Under the pieces are notes generated by a model. That model was not told the origin of the DNA. It saw nothing but the letters and a program-made list of their open reading frames with translations, and searched no databases. A stretch of DNA of 44,640 bases from SIG480 sp045546975 (lineage in GTDB: Bacteria > Bacillota > Clostridia > Oscillospirales > JAAYXM01), in the NCBI GenBank assembly GCA_045546975.1, contig JAZQDV010000016.1:1-44640 (forward strand), read 5' to 3'. Numbering within the stretch: position 1 is the first letter of the stretch; each line of letters starts with the position of its first letter. The position numbers and the translations under genes are program-made. Of the stretch, positions 7,774-17,084 are shown piece by piece.

Positions 7774-8001
7774 CTATGCGTTTGCTTCGATGTATGCGAT
7801 AACATCGCCGATTGTCTTGAAGTTCTGCGCATCACTGTCGTTGATCGTGATGTTGAACTCCTCTTCAACGCTCATCATAAGCTCTACCATATCAAGAGAG
7901 TCTGCGCCGAGGTCGTCTATAATGTTTGTGCTTTCGGAAATTGTAGCGGGGTCAACGTCAAGCTGCTCTTCGAGAAGCTTTTTCAAAGTATCAAGAATCA
8001 T
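7774..8001 (-). CDS. acpP: Acyl carrier protein
   Basis: 75 residues, acidic, with the phosphopantetheine site DSLDMVELMM; the modified serine is S35. It carries acyl chains as thioesters during fatty acid synthesis. GGAGG precedes ATG 8001, and a good sigma-A promoter lies at 8041-8069. No fab genes are adjacent; it stands alone between hinT and a cysteine desulfurase. A specialised carrier protein cannot be excluded, but the sequence is that of the standard bacterial protein. Confidence 0.95.
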   Translation of the reverse strand: MILDTLKKLLEEQLDVDPATISESTNIIDDLGADSLDMVELMMSVEEEFNITINDSDAQNFKTIGDVIAYIEANA

Positions 8002-8040
8002 ACTGAATCCTCCGTAAATTGAGTGTTTGTTTATATCCGT

Positions 8041-8069
8041 ATAATAGCATTATTACATAAAAATTGCAA
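8041..8069 (-). promoter_or_regulatory. Sigma-A promoter of acpP
   Basis: On the minus strand TTGCAA (8064-8069), a 17-base spacer and TATTAT (8041-8046), with a TGC extended -10 element. Confidence 0.65.
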
Positions 8070-8084
8070 TAGAAATTTCGGAAA

Positions 8085-9197
8085 TCAGACAAGTTTTTTT
8101 GTCACGACGGCAAGGAATTTGTCCACCTCTTCCTCCGCTGAAAATCGAGAAAAGCTTATTCTCACTGAGCTTCCGATGAGCTTTTCGGGCACTTTCATCG
8201 CGCGGAGAACATGGCTCTTTTTGCCACGGCTGCAGGCTGAGCCTGCCGAGACGTATATGCCATCCTCTTCGAGAAGACGCATAACAACCTCTGACGGGTA
8301 TTTTGTGAATGAAACGTTCAGAATATGCGGTGCGCGATGAAGCGGCGCAAGAACGTGAACGTTCGGCAAAACTTCAAGTGAGGCTTTCATGCGTTCGGAA
8401 AGCTTTGAGATTTTTTCAAAGTCCTCAACTTGCGTCTTTACTGCTTCTTTAACCGCTGCGGAAAACGCAGAAATCTGCCCTGTTGCCTCTGTCCCTGAAC
8501 GGAGACCGCGTTCCTGACCTCCACCGAGCAGCTGAGGAGTTATTCCGACACCGCGACGGATATAAATTGCGCCGATGCCTTTCGGTGCGTGGACCTTATG
8601 TCCGCTTATTGAGATAATATCTGCACCGTATTTGCGCGTATCTATCGGTATCTTCAGGAAGGCCTGAATAGCGTCTGTGTGGAAGATGACACTGGGGTTT
8701 TTGAGCTTCACTGCGCGGGAGATAGCAGGGATATCCATAACCGCGCCGAGCTCATTGTTTACGCTCATCACCGAGACCATAAAGGTGTCCTCGCGAACGG
8801 CATCTGCAACGTCGCCCGGGAATACACTTCCGTCAGCGCGCGGCTCAATATATGTAACGTCAAACCCGTCATGCGAAAGCTTCTTTGCGACCTCGAGTAC
8901 TGACGGGTGCTCGTATGCAGTTGTGATGAAATGTTTCTTTTTGCCCGCTCTTGCTGCTGCACCGAGAATGGCGAGATTGTTGCTCTCACTTCCGCACGAG
9001 GTAAAGGTTATCTCAGTTGGGTCGCAAAAAAGTGCGGCGGCGATAGTGGATTTTGCCTGGGATACGGTTTTTTCTGCAGTTATTCCAAGCCCGTGAAGGG
9101 ATGACGGATTTCCGAAATCCTCGCACATAGAGACCATTGCGGCGCTTGCGGCTTCGGGGATAACCCTTGTTGTTGCAGCATTGTCGAAATATATCAT
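8085..9197 (-). CDS. Cysteine desulfurase (NifS/IscS-like)
   Basis: 370 residues, a class V PLP enzyme. It removes sulfur from cysteine as a persulfide for Fe-S clusters or thiolated tRNA. Visible landmarks: YFDNAATT at the N-terminus, H97 stacking on PLP, HTDAIQ at 173-178 (D175, Q178), the PLP lysine K201 in SGHKVHAPKG, and the persulfide cysteine C322 in SAGSACSRG. GGAGAAGAAG precedes ATG 9197. No iscU, nifU or thiI gene is next to it. The window also encodes mnmA, which needs a sulfur donor of this type, but 29 kb away. Monocistronic by its layout. Assignment to a named subtype is uncertain. Confidence 0.93.
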   Translation of the reverse strand: MIYFDNAATTRVIPEAASAAMVSMCEDFGNPSSLHGLGITAEKTVSQAKSTIAAALFCDPTEITFTSCGSESNNLAILGAAARAGKKKHFITTAYEHPSVLEVAKKLSHDGFDVTYIEPRADGSVFPGDVADAVREDTFMVSVMSVNNELGAVMDIPAISRAVKLKNPSVIFHTDAIQAFLKIPIDTRKYGADIISISGHKVHAPKGIGAIYIRRGVGITPQLLGGGQERGLRSGTEATGQISAFSAAVKEAVKTQVEDFEKISKLSERMKASLEVLPNVHVLAPLHRAPHILNVSFTKYPSEVVMRLLEEDGIYVSAGSACSRGKKSHVLRAMKVPEKLIGSSVRISFSRFSAEEEVDKFLAVVTKKLV

Positions 9198-9232
9198 AAC
9201 TTCTTCTCCGTGAAACTTGTAGTATTGTCTAT

Positions 9233-9261
9233 ATTATAGAACATTTACGAGGATAAATCCA
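9233..9261 (-). promoter_or_regulatory. Possible promoter of the cysteine desulfurase gene
   Basis: The minus strand has a perfect TATAAT (9233-9238), but the -35 region 17 bases upstream (TGGATT) is poor. Placed mainly on the -10 box and the distance to ATG 9197. Confidence 0.4.
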
Positions 9262-9273
9262 GCTATTTTATAC

Positions 9274-9302
9274 TTGTAAGCACAAAACATTTGTGCTATA
9301 AT
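9274..9302 (+). promoter_or_regulatory. Sigma-A promoter of purA
   Basis: TTGTAA (9274-9279), a 17-base spacer and TATAAT (9297-9302), with TGC before the -10 box. The spacer holds the perfect dyad listed at 9279-9297. Confidence 0.7.
9279..9297. promoter_or_regulatory. Operator-like dyad inside the purA promoter spacer
   Basis: AGCACAAA and TTTGTGCT, 8-base arms separated by ACA, fill the space between the -35 and -10 boxes. A dimeric repressor bound here would exclude RNA polymerase. The regulator is unknown; it does not resemble a Bacillus PurR box. Confidence 0.5.
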
Positions 9303-9332
9303 ACCAAGTGGAATAAAAAAGGAGGTCGTTTT

Positions 9333-10607
9333 ATGTCAGGAAAGGTTGTTCTCGGCGCTCAGTGGGGCGACGAGGGAAAAGGAAAATTTATTGATATTTT
9401 TGCGTCGGAGGCAGACCTCGTCGTCCGTTCGCAGGGCGGAAACAATGCGGGCCATACCGTTATCGTAGGAGATAATGTATATAAGCTCCACCTCATTCCG
9501 TCAGGTATCTTATATCCGGGAACAAAGAATATTATCGGAGCAGGTGTTGTTCTTGACCCGAAGGTCGTTCTTGCTGAAATGGACGAGCTTGCAAAGAAGG
9601 GAGCACCGCTTGATAATCTTTTTATAGATCAGCGCACACACGTAATTATGCCTTGGCACATTGAACAGGACGGTCTTGAAGAGGCTGCCCGAGGTGCCGG
9701 CGATATCGGTACAACAAAGAAGGGTATCGGCCCGTGCTATATGGACAAAGCACAACGTGTCGGCATCCGTATGCATGACTTTATCTCAAAAGAAAAGTTC
9801 GCAGCTGCAGTAAAGCGTATAGGCGAGATGAAGAACAAGCTCTTTGTGAGCTACTACGGTGCAAAGGCTCTTGACCTGGATGCTATTATTGAGGAATACT
9901 GGTCATACGCCGAGCGTCTTGCTCCGTATGTCTGCGATACAAGCGTCATGGTATTTGATGCGCTCCGCGAGAACAAGAAAGTTCTCTTTGAAGGTGCACA
10001 GGGCACACTTCTCGATATCGATATGGGAACATATCCGTATGTTACATCTTCACATCCGGTAGCCGGCGGTGTCTGTGTAGGCGCAGGTATCGGTCCGACA
10101 TACATTGACGAGGTTGTCGGAATATTCAAGGGCTATACAACACGTGTTGGCAAGGGTCCATTCCCGACAGAGCTTGATAACGAGGTTGGCGAGTACATTA
10201 GACAGGCAGGTGCGGAGTTTGGTGTTACCACAGGCCGCGCTCGCAGAACAGGTTGGTTTGATGCTGTTATGGCGAGATACACAGTCCGCGTAAACGGCCT
10301 TACTTCAATAGTTATAAACAAAATTGACCCGCTTCGCGGTCTTCCGAAAATCAAGCTTTGCACAGCTTATGAGATGGACGGAAAGATTATAAACGATTTC
10401 CCTGCAGACCTTGATGACCTTGCAAAGTGCAAGCCCGTTTACGAGGAGTTTGACGGCTTCGATGAGGACATCTCAGGTGTTAAGGATTATAACGACTTCC
10501 CTGAAAATATAAAGAAATACATCAGCGCTGTTGAGGCGGCTTGCGGCTGTAAGGTTTCAATCGTCGGCGTAGGTCCTGACAGAGAGCAGATAGTATATAA
10601 AGATTAG
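9333..10607 (+). CDS. purA: Adenylosuccinate synthetase
   Basis: 424 residues from ATG 9333 with GGAGGT 6 bases upstream; the frame reaches further back, but without support. It joins IMP and aspartate using GTP, the first committed step to AMP, in the cytoplasm. The GTP-binding motif GDEGKGK is near the N-terminus, followed by NNAGHTV and, in the C-terminal half, TTGRARRTGWFD for IMP binding. purB is not nearby. A UDP-sugar dehydrogenase follows after 21 bases and probably shares the transcript. The promoter has a dyad in its spacer that suggests repression. Confidence 0.97.
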   Translation: MSGKVVLGAQWGDEGKGKFIDIFASEADLVVRSQGGNNAGHTVIVGDNVYKLHLIPSGILYPGTKNIIGAGVVLDPKVVLAEMDELAKKGAPLDNLFIDQRTHVIMPWHIEQDGLEEAARGAGDIGTTKKGIGPCYMDKAQRVGIRMHDFISKEKFAAAVKRIGEMKNKLFVSYYGAKALDLDAIIEEYWSYAERLAPYVCDTSVMVFDALRENKKVLFEGAQGTLLDIDMGTYPYVTSSHPVAGGVCVGAGIGPTYIDEVVGIFKGYTTRVGKGPFPTELDNEVGEYIRQAGAEFGVTTGRARRTGWFDAVMARYTVRVNGLTSIVINKIDPLRGLPKIKLCTAYEMDGKIINDFPADLDDLAKCKPVYEEFDGFDEDISGVKDYNDFPENIKKYISAVEAACGCKVSIVGVGPDREQIVYKD

Positions 10608-10628
10608 TAAAAGGCAGAGGACAAACTT

Positions 10629-11855
10629 ATGTCAAAGATAAACGTTGTCGGTCTTGGATACATCGGTCTTCCAACTGCACTCATATTCGCATCCCACGGT
10701 GTTGAGGTCGTTGGAACAGACTATAACGCAGAACTTGTTGCGACCCTCAATGCAGGAAAGACTACCTTTGAGGAGGACGGTCTCACAGAGCTGTTTGAGA
10801 GTGCGATTAAGAAGGGAATAACATTCACAACGGAATATATCTCAACGGATGTGTATATCGTTTCTGTTCCGACCCCCTATGACAAGGCGAGCAAGAAGAT
10901 TGACGCAAAGTATGTCATAAGCGCGGTAAAGAGCGTTATGGCAGTTTGTCCGAAGGGCGCAACGGTTGTTGTTGAGTCAACCGTTTCTCCCGGCACAATT
11001 GACCGCTTTATCCGCCCTGTTATAGAGGAAAACGGGTTTGTTATCGGGAAAGACATCAATCTTGTTCACGCTCCTGAGCGAATCATCCCGGGCAATATGG
11101 TCTATGAGCTCGAACACAATTCAAGGACGATAGGTGCAGATTCAAAAGAAATAGGAGAGAAGATAAAGTCACTTTATGCTTCCTTCTGCAAGGGCGAGAT
11201 TGTCGTAACCGACATCCGCACAGCTGAAATGTCAAAGGTTGTTGAAAACACCTTCCGCGACATTAATATTGCTTTTGCAAACGAGCTTGCAAAGATTTGC
11301 AGAAGCGACAATATGGATGTTTACGAGATCATAAGAATCGCAAACAAGCACCCGAGAGTCAATATTCTCCAGCCGGGGCCCGGTGTCGGCGGTCACTGTA
11401 TCTCCGTTGACCCGTGGTTTTTGGTGGGTGATTATCCCGGCCTTGCAAATATCATCCTTGCAGCCCGAAAGATAAACGATTCTATGCCTGAGTTTGTACT
11501 CTCCAGAATTCGTGAGATTATGGACGAAAACGGAATCGAGGATATATCCCGCGTCGGTCTTTACGGTCTTACCTATAAGGAGGATGTGGACGACGTAAGA
11601 GAAAGTCCGGCTCTCCAGCTTCTTGAGAGCATGAGGGTACATCTCGGCGGAAAAATCCGCGCATACGACCCGTTTGTGACAAAAAAACTCTGTGACGGTC
11701 AGATGTTTGACTTTGATGAGTTTCTTGATGCGTGTGATATAGTGGTGATTATGACATCGCATACACATATAAAGGAAAATCTTTCAAAGCTTTCAGGAAA
11801 GATTGTCTTTGACACGAAAAACATAACTTCAGGTCCCAAGGTATATAAGCTTTAA
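10629..11855 (+). CDS. UDP-sugar 6-dehydrogenase (WecC/Ugd family)
   Basis: 408 residues. It oxidises the C6 of a UDP-sugar twice with NAD+ to give a UDP-uronic acid for surface polysaccharide. The Rossmann motif GLGYIG is at residues 8-13; ESTVSPGT and HAPERIIPGN are typical; the catalytic cysteine is C257 in GGHCISVDPWF. The IPG and GGHCISVD wording is closer to the UDP-N-acetylmannosamine/galactosamine dehydrogenases than to UDP-glucose dehydrogenase, but substrate is not certain. The gene lies 21 bases behind purA and has its own GCAGAGGA ribosome binding site. No polysaccharide cluster surrounds it; the epimerase at 2794 is the nearest related gene. A terminator follows directly. Confidence 0.9.
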   Translation: MSKINVVGLGYIGLPTALIFASHGVEVVGTDYNAELVATLNAGKTTFEEDGLTELFESAIKKGITFTTEYISTDVYIVSVPTPYDKASKKIDAKYVISAVKSVMAVCPKGATVVVESTVSPGTIDRFIRPVIEENGFVIGKDINLVHAPERIIPGNMVYELEHNSRTIGADSKEIGEKIKSLYASFCKGEIVVTDIRTAEMSKVVENTFRDINIAFANELAKICRSDNMDVYEIIRIANKHPRVNILQPGPGVGGHCISVDPWFLVGDYPGLANIILAARKINDSMPEFVLSRIREIMDENGIEDISRVGLYGLTYKEDVDDVRESPALQLLESMRVHLGGKIRAYDPFVTKKLCDGQMFDFDEFLDACDIVVIMTSHTHIKENLSKLSGKIVFDTKNITSGPKVYKL

Positions 11856-11857
11856 TA

Positions 11858-11893
11858 AAAAACACCGACATGTATTCACATATCGGTGTTTTT
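11858..11893. terminator. Bidirectional terminator hairpin
   Basis: A 16-bp stem with one mismatch, loop ATTC, A-run on the left and T-run on the right. It ends the purA transcript (+) and overlaps the last codons of the converging yihY-type gene (-). Confidence 0.8.
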
Positions 11894-12724
11894 CATATCT
11901 CTTATTGTCTTGTTTATTTCCGCACCAAGTATGAGAAGAATTCCCGCAAAGTACATCCAGAGCATTGCGAGGATGACAGCTCCGACTGAGCCGTACACGA
12001 CTGCCTCGGATACAACGATGTTTACGTATACGGAAAACAGCCATGTGAGAATCATGAAGGTGCAAATGGAAAAGATTGTTCCGGGTACGGTCTCACGGAA
12101 GGGAACCTTTTCTGAGGGTATAAACTTGTATATAATGCTGATTGAAATAAAAAGCACTGCAGCCGTCGTAAGCCAGCGCATAAGGGAAGAAAGGTCGATA
12201 AATGCAAGTGCAATATTCATATCGGAAAGGGTCTTTGCTATAAAGTCGTTTCCGAATGCGACAACGGTGATAAGAACAATGAGTATTATTGCAAAGATAA
12301 AAATGAACAGCATGGAAAAGAAAATCTGAGAGAAAAACCCTCTCGCGTTATCAACTCCGTAGGCTCGGTCAAAAGCGTTTTTGAGGGAACGCACGGATTT
12401 GGATGAAGAAAACACCGCAAGGAGAATACCAAATGAGAGTAGGCTTAACGAGCTCTGTGAGTTTATATACTCAAGATAATGCCCGATAAAAGCGATTATT
12501 TGCTGTGGTAAGAATGGCGAAAGAAAAGAAATTGCCGCCTCCGACGGTATATTAAATGATGCTATGAGTGAGTTTATGAAAATTAGAAAAGGAAAGACGG
12601 AAAGAATGAAAAAGTATGCTATCTGACCGCCGACATAGATTATCTCGTGTTCCTTTGCCCTTTTCCAAACCGTTCGCGAAAATGAAAATAAGGAATATAA
12701 TTGCTCTTTGAGTTTGCCTGTCAT
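11876..12724 (-). CDS. YihY/UPF0761 family inner-membrane protein
   Basis: 282 residues from ATG 12724, which has GGAGG 7 bases upstream; the open frame extends further, but without that support. About six membrane segments are visible, with the family hallmarks GGQIAYFFILSVFPFLIF near the N-terminus, LLSFGILLAVFSSSKSV in the middle, and VYGSVGAVILAMLWMYF near the C-terminus. Once called ribonuclease BN, the family is now regarded as a membrane protein of unknown function. It has its own promoter, divergent from recJ. Its 3' end forms part of the shared terminator. Confidence 0.9.
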   Translation of the reverse strand: MTGKLKEQLYSLFSFSRTVWKRAKEHEIIYVGGQIAYFFILSVFPFLIFINSLIASFNIPSEAAISFLSPFLPQQIIAFIGHYLEYINSQSSLSLLSFGILLAVFSSSKSVRSLKNAFDRAYGVDNARGFFSQIFFSMLFIFIFAIILIVLITVVAFGNDFIAKTLSDMNIALAFIDLSSLMRWLTTAAVLFISISIIYKFIPSEKVPFRETVPGTIFSICTFMILTWLFSVYVNIVVSEAVVYGSVGAVILAMLWMYFAGILLILGAEINKTIRDMKNTDM

Positions 12725-12754
12725 AACAAAACCTCCCGGAGCTTTGATATGTAC

Positions 12755-12782
12755 ATTATACAATATATTTCCGCTTTTGCAA
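12755..12782 (-). promoter_or_regulatory. Sigma-A promoter of the yihY-type gene
   Basis: On the minus strand TTGCAA (12777-12782), a 16-base spacer and TATAAT (12755-12760). Confidence 0.65.
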
Positions 12783-12801
12783 ATAGCTTTCTTCATATAT
12801 A

Positions 12802-12830
12802 TTGTATTTTCGGGCGCGATTTGGTATAAT
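12802..12830 (+). promoter_or_regulatory. Sigma-A promoter of the recJ-relA cluster
   Basis: TTGTAT (12802-12807), a 17-base spacer and TATAAT (12825-12830). It probably drives recJ, relA, dtd, the MBL gene, hemZ and the kinase, which show no internal terminator. Confidence 0.65.
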
Positions 12831-12862
12831 ATACCCATAAAGAATAAAAGGAAAACAGTGAA

Positions 12863-14890
12863 ATGAAATTGACTCAATGGAAAGTTGGAACATACGACGA
12901 AACACTCGTTAGTGAGCTTGTATCTGTTCTTAGGATACCCTCCCTCACGGCAAAGCTTCTTGTAGCAAGGGGCATTACGAACGAAAAAGATATAGAAAGC
13001 TTTACAAAAAAGGACCTTTCCTCGCTTTATGACCCGTTTCTATTAAAAGATATGGAAAAAGCAGTTTTTAGAATTGAGACGGCGATAGAAAAAAACGAAA
13101 AGGTTTGTATTTACGGTGACTATGACGCTGATGGCGTTACATCGACATACATAATGGTGCACTATCTGCGCTCTCGCGGGGTGGATTGCACATACTATAT
13201 CCCGGACCGCTTTGAGGACGGTTACGGGGTTTCCAAAACCGCGATCGACGGAATCAAAGAAAGTGGAGTCTCGCTTATCATAACTGTCGATACCGGAATC
13301 ACAGCTGTTGATGAGATAGAATATGCAAACGGGCTCGGCATTGACGTTGTCGTCACGGACCACCACAAATGCGGAGAAGTACTGCCGCCAGCTCTGGCGA
13401 TAGTAAACCCCAACCGCGAGGATTGCACATATCCTTTCTGTTCTCTTGCCGGTGTTGGTGTTGCCTTCAAGCTTGTTTCGGCACTCGCAAAGGGCGAGCG
13501 CGCAGTGCTTGAAAAGTATCTTCCGTATGTTTGCATAGGCACAGTTGCGGACGTTATGCCGATAACAGAAGAAAACAGAATCATCGTGTCTTGCGGTCTT
13601 CAGCGTATTTCCGACAGGAAAGAACCGGGGATAACTGCACTTTTAGATGCTGCAGGCTCAAGAAAAAATGAACCGATTACGTCAGGCGGAGTGGGATTTC
13701 TTATAGGCCCACGAATGAACGCGGCCGGAAGAATGGGGAATGCCGAGCTCGCTCTCAAACTCCTTTTTGCAGAGGGAAAAGAAGCGGAGAAGCTTGCAGA
13801 AGAGCTCAACGAGAAAAATCGTGAGCGTCAGGCGTGCGAAAGTATGATAATGAAGGAAGCACTCGCAGTTCTTTCGGAGCATCCTGAATACAAAGAAGGA
13901 AACGCCATAGTAATAAGCGGGGAAAAGTGGCACCACGGTGTACTTGGTATCGTAGCCTCAAGAATCTGCAATATGTTTGAAAAACCCACCATCCTTATTT
14001 CGGTTGAGGAGGATGAGTGCCGCGGTTCAGGCCGAAGTGTTGCGGGGGTGAGCTTGCACCGCGCTCTTGGTGCGTGCTCAGAGCTTCTTGTGAAGTTCGG
14101 CGGACACGACCTCGCCGCAGGAATATCCATTTTACCTGAAAACATTGAGACATTCAGGGGAAAACTCAATTTAGAGCTTTCCGCTGAAATGGGGAGCTTT
14201 GTCCCTGTACTCAATATCGATTTTGAGGTGGGTCCTGAGGAATTAACGCGTGAACAGGTGCGTTCACTTGATGTTATGGAGCCGTACGGCAAACTCAATG
14301 AAGAGCCTGTTATGAGAATAAATAAGTGCAAGGTATCAAAAATAATACCGATAGGAAACGGGTCACACACAAAGCTCGTTATTGAGCACGGTGGCACCTT
14401 CCAGTGTGTATACTTCGGAAAGACAAGTGATTCTCTTCCGTTTTCTGAGGGCGATTATGCTGACTTTGCATTTACGCCAAAGATAAATACGATGTACGGT
14501 GAAAATGTACAGCTTCATATAAAGGACGCGCGCCCGTGCGAAAGTGTACTGAAAGAGCTTGAAGAGGCAGAGAAGCTTCTCTCGGGAGAACGGGTGGATA
14601 ACCTTGAAGTTTCCTACGAGGAGCTTGGACTAATCTGGAGATTGATTTCGAAAGATGCATTTCCAAAATCCGTTCCGCTCACGTCGATTTTGCGCCACGC
14701 GACCTTGCTAAACCGTGCAATAGACATAAAAAAACTTGTTCTTGCCCTTGTCATTTTCTCCGAGGTAAACCTTTTAAGCTTTGATTATGAAGGATACAGG
14801 GTGCAGATAAGGATTGCAGAGCATAATAATAAAGTAGACCTTAATGATTCGGAAACATACCGTATATATAAAAGTTGTGGGAGCAAATAA
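12863..14890 (+). CDS. recJ: Single-stranded-DNA-specific exonuclease RecJ
   Basis: 675 residues. A 5'-3' ssDNA exonuclease of the DHH phosphoesterase family, used in recombinational and mismatch repair. Metal-binding motifs: DYDADG with D86, D88 and D90, TVDTG with D143, and TDHHKCGE with D166, H167 and H168. RMNAAGRMG and GGHDLAAG follow in the DHHA1 domain, then an OB-fold region near 450-560 and a C-terminal tail of about 110 residues. AAGGAA precedes ATG 12863. The gene is followed after 3 bases by relA, as in many Clostridia. Confidence 0.96.
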   Translation: MKLTQWKVGTYDETLVSELVSVLRIPSLTAKLLVARGITNEKDIESFTKKDLSSLYDPFLLKDMEKAVFRIETAIEKNEKVCIYGDYDADGVTSTYIMVHYLRSRGVDCTYYIPDRFEDGYGVSKTAIDGIKESGVSLIITVDTGITAVDEIEYANGLGIDVVVTDHHKCGEVLPPALAIVNPNREDCTYPFCSLAGVGVAFKLVSALAKGERAVLEKYLPYVCIGTVADVMPITEENRIIVSCGLQRISDRKEPGITALLDAAGSRKNEPITSGGVGFLIGPRMNAAGRMGNAELALKLLFAEGKEAEKLAEELNEKNRERQACESMIMKEALAVLSEHPEYKEGNAIVISGEKWHHGVLGIVASRICNMFEKPTILISVEEDECRGSGRSVAGVSLHRALGACSELLVKFGGHDLAAGISILPENIETFRGKLNLELSAEMGSFVPVLNIDFEVGPEELTREQVRSLDVMEPYGKLNEEPVMRINKCKVSKIIPIGNGSHTKLVIEHGGTFQCVYFGKTSDSLPFSEGDYADFAFTPKINTMYGENVQLHIKDARPCESVLKELEEAEKLLSGERVDNLEVSYEELGLIWRLISKDAFPKSVPLTSILRHATLLNRAIDIKKLVLALVIFSEVNLLSFDYEGYRVQIRIAEHNNKVDLNDSETYRIYKSCGSK

Positions 14891-14893
14891 GTT

Positions 14894-17074
14894 ATGATGC
14901 CTGAAGCTAAATATCAAGAACTTATAAGTAAAATAAAAGGACACATTCCGTCTGTGGATGAGAAGCGTATCCACGATGCGTACGATTGTGCAACGGAAGC
15001 GCATGAGGGACAGAAGCGCCGTGACGGTAGCGACTATGTAACTCATCCTATCGCTGTTGCGGAAATCGTTGCGGATATGGAACTGGATACGGACTCTGTT
15101 GTCGCGGCTCTCCTGCACGACTGCATAGAGGATACTGAGCTTGGCTACGATAAAATCAAAGCGAAGTTCGGGAAAGAAGTTGCGGACATTGTTGAGGGTG
15201 TTTCAAAGCTTACCAAAATGCCGTATGCAAGTAAGGAAGAGGAACAGGTCGAGAGCCTTCGTAAGATGTTTCTTGCGATGGGTAAGGACATCCGCGTTAT
15301 CCTCATAAAGATTGCAGACCGCCTGCACAATATGCGCACAATTGAGTTCCACAAGCCTGACAAGCAGCGCGAAAAGGCACTTGAAACAATGGAGGTATAT
15401 GCACCGCTTGCCCACAGACTTGGTATGCAGAAAATCAAGTGGGAGCTTGAGGACCGCTCTCTGCGTTGTCTTGACCCTGTAGGATACGCGGAAATCACAG
15501 AGGAGCTTGAGAAGAGAAGCGAAGAACGCGATGAGTTTATGGGTCAGATTAAAGAGCGACTTGTAAACCGACTGAAAGAAGCGGAGATAGACGGTTACGT
15601 CCAGAGCCGCGTGAAGCACATATACAGTATTTACAGAAAAATGTACGGTCAGCACAAGACGATAGACGAGGTGTATGACCTTTATGCAATGCGCGTTATA
15701 GTAAAAACAGTCGCGGACTGCTATAACGTTCTTGGCTTTATCCATGATATGTACCACCCCATACCCGGCCGCTTTAAGGACTATATAAGCACGCCGAAGC
15801 CCAATATGTATCAGTCACTCCACACGACAGTTATCGGGCGAGAGGGAATTCCGTTTGAGGTGCAGATAAGAACAGAAGAGATGCACCAGACATCAGAGTA
15901 CGGTATCGCGGCACATTGGAAGTACAAATCGGGAGTCGGAGGCAAGAGTAGTCTCGAGGAGCGCCTTGCATGGGTAAGAAAGCTTCTTGAAAACCAGGAG
16001 GTTGAAGACGAGGACTTTGTAACGTCGCTTAAGACAGATATGTTCGGCGATGAGGTTTTTGTATTCACGCCGAACGGCGACGTAGTAAGTCTTCCATCAG
16101 GCTCAACGCCTATTGACTTTGCATATTCCATACACTCCGCGGTCGGAAACCGTATGGTGGGTGCCAAGGTCAACGGACGTATAGTCCAGCTTGACTATAA
16201 GCTCCAGAACGGCGAAATTGTAGAGGTAATAACCTCGGGCGCAGGCAAGGGTCCGAGCCGAGATTGGCTAAAAATTGTAAAGACGGGCGAGGCGCGAAAT
16301 AAGATTAAGCAGTGGTTCAAGCGCGAGTGCCGTGATGAGAACATCGCGCGCGGAAGAAACGAGCTTGATATGATGCTTAAGCGTGAGGGTATAATACTCA
16401 CTGAAGAAGAGGCAGAAAGGATTCTCCTCTCCGTTGCAAACAGGATGTCGTTCCACCAGATTGATGAGATGTATGCAAGTCTTGGATACGGCGGTATAAA
16501 GATAAGCCGGGTAGTCAACAGAATCAAGTCTGAAAAGCAGAGGACAGAGTCCCCGGTTCAGAATGAGGAAGAAATTATCCGCGAGCAAATTTCGGCACCT
16601 CAGAAGCCGCAGACATCAAATTCGGGTGTAATAGTTCCGGGTGTTGAAAATTGCCTTGTAAAGTTTGCAAGATGCTGTACGCCGATCCCGGGTGACTCGA
16701 TAATAGGCTTTATAACACGCGGATACGGTGTATCTGTTCACCGTGCGGACTGTCACAATGTCGCAAATGCAATGAAGGAGTCTGATGATTTAAGCCGTTG
16801 GATAAGCGTGTCGTGGGCGGATGATATAAACGACAAGTTCCAGACCTCCTTGCAGATTTCCGCAAAGGACCGTGCGGGGCTTATTTTGGATATTGCGTCT
16901 GTTCTCAGCAATATCAAGATATCCGTTCTTCAGATGGATGCAAGACGTCTCGGCGACGGCTATGCGATAGTAAATATTGTTCTGAGCACAAACGGAAAAG
17001 ATCAGCTTGAGTATGTTATGAACAAGCTCAACGGTGTTGAGGGAATAATAGACGTAAAGAGATCGCGAAACTAA
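14894..17074 (+). CDS. relA: RelA/SpoT bifunctional (p)ppGpp synthetase/hydrolase
   Basis: 726 residues, full-length Rel. The N-terminal HD hydrolase domain is intact (H51, then HDCIED with H75/D76), so it should also degrade (p)ppGpp. The synthetase domain has GRFKDYISTPKPNMYQSLHT. A TGS domain follows (EVFVFTPNGDVVSLPSGSTP), then a zinc-finger-type region with RCCTPIPGDSIIGF, and an ACT domain in the last ~70 residues. It makes the stringent-response alarmone on ribosomes with uncharged tRNA. ATG 14894 lies 3 bases after recJ; a second ATG follows immediately and could be used. dtd follows after 10 bases. Confidence 0.97.
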   Translation: MMPEAKYQELISKIKGHIPSVDEKRIHDAYDCATEAHEGQKRRDGSDYVTHPIAVAEIVADMELDTDSVVAALLHDCIEDTELGYDKIKAKFGKEVADIVEGVSKLTKMPYASKEEEQVESLRKMFLAMGKDIRVILIKIADRLHNMRTIEFHKPDKQREKALETMEVYAPLAHRLGMQKIKWELEDRSLRCLDPVGYAEITEELEKRSEERDEFMGQIKERLVNRLKEAEIDGYVQSRVKHIYSIYRKMYGQHKTIDEVYDLYAMRVIVKTVADCYNVLGFIHDMYHPIPGRFKDYISTPKPNMYQSLHTTVIGREGIPFEVQIRTEEMHQTSEYGIAAHWKYKSGVGGKSSLEERLAWVRKLLENQEVEDEDFVTSLKTDMFGDEVFVFTPNGDVVSLPSGSTPIDFAYSIHSAVGNRMVGAKVNGRIVQLDYKLQNGEIVEVITSGAGKGPSRDWLKIVKTGEARNKIKQWFKRECRDENIARGRNELDMMLKREGIILTEEEAERILLSVANRMSFHQIDEMYASLGYGGIKISRVVNRIKSEKQRTESPVQNEEEIIREQISAPQKPQTSNSGVIVPGVENCLVKFARCCTPIPGDSIIGFITRGYGVSVHRADCHNVANAMKESDDLSRWISVSWADDINDKFQTSLQISAKDRAGLILDIASVLSNIKISVLQMDARRLGDGYAIVNIVLSTNGKDQLEYVMNKLNGVEGIIDVKRSRN

Positions 17075-17084
17075 GGAGGCAAAT

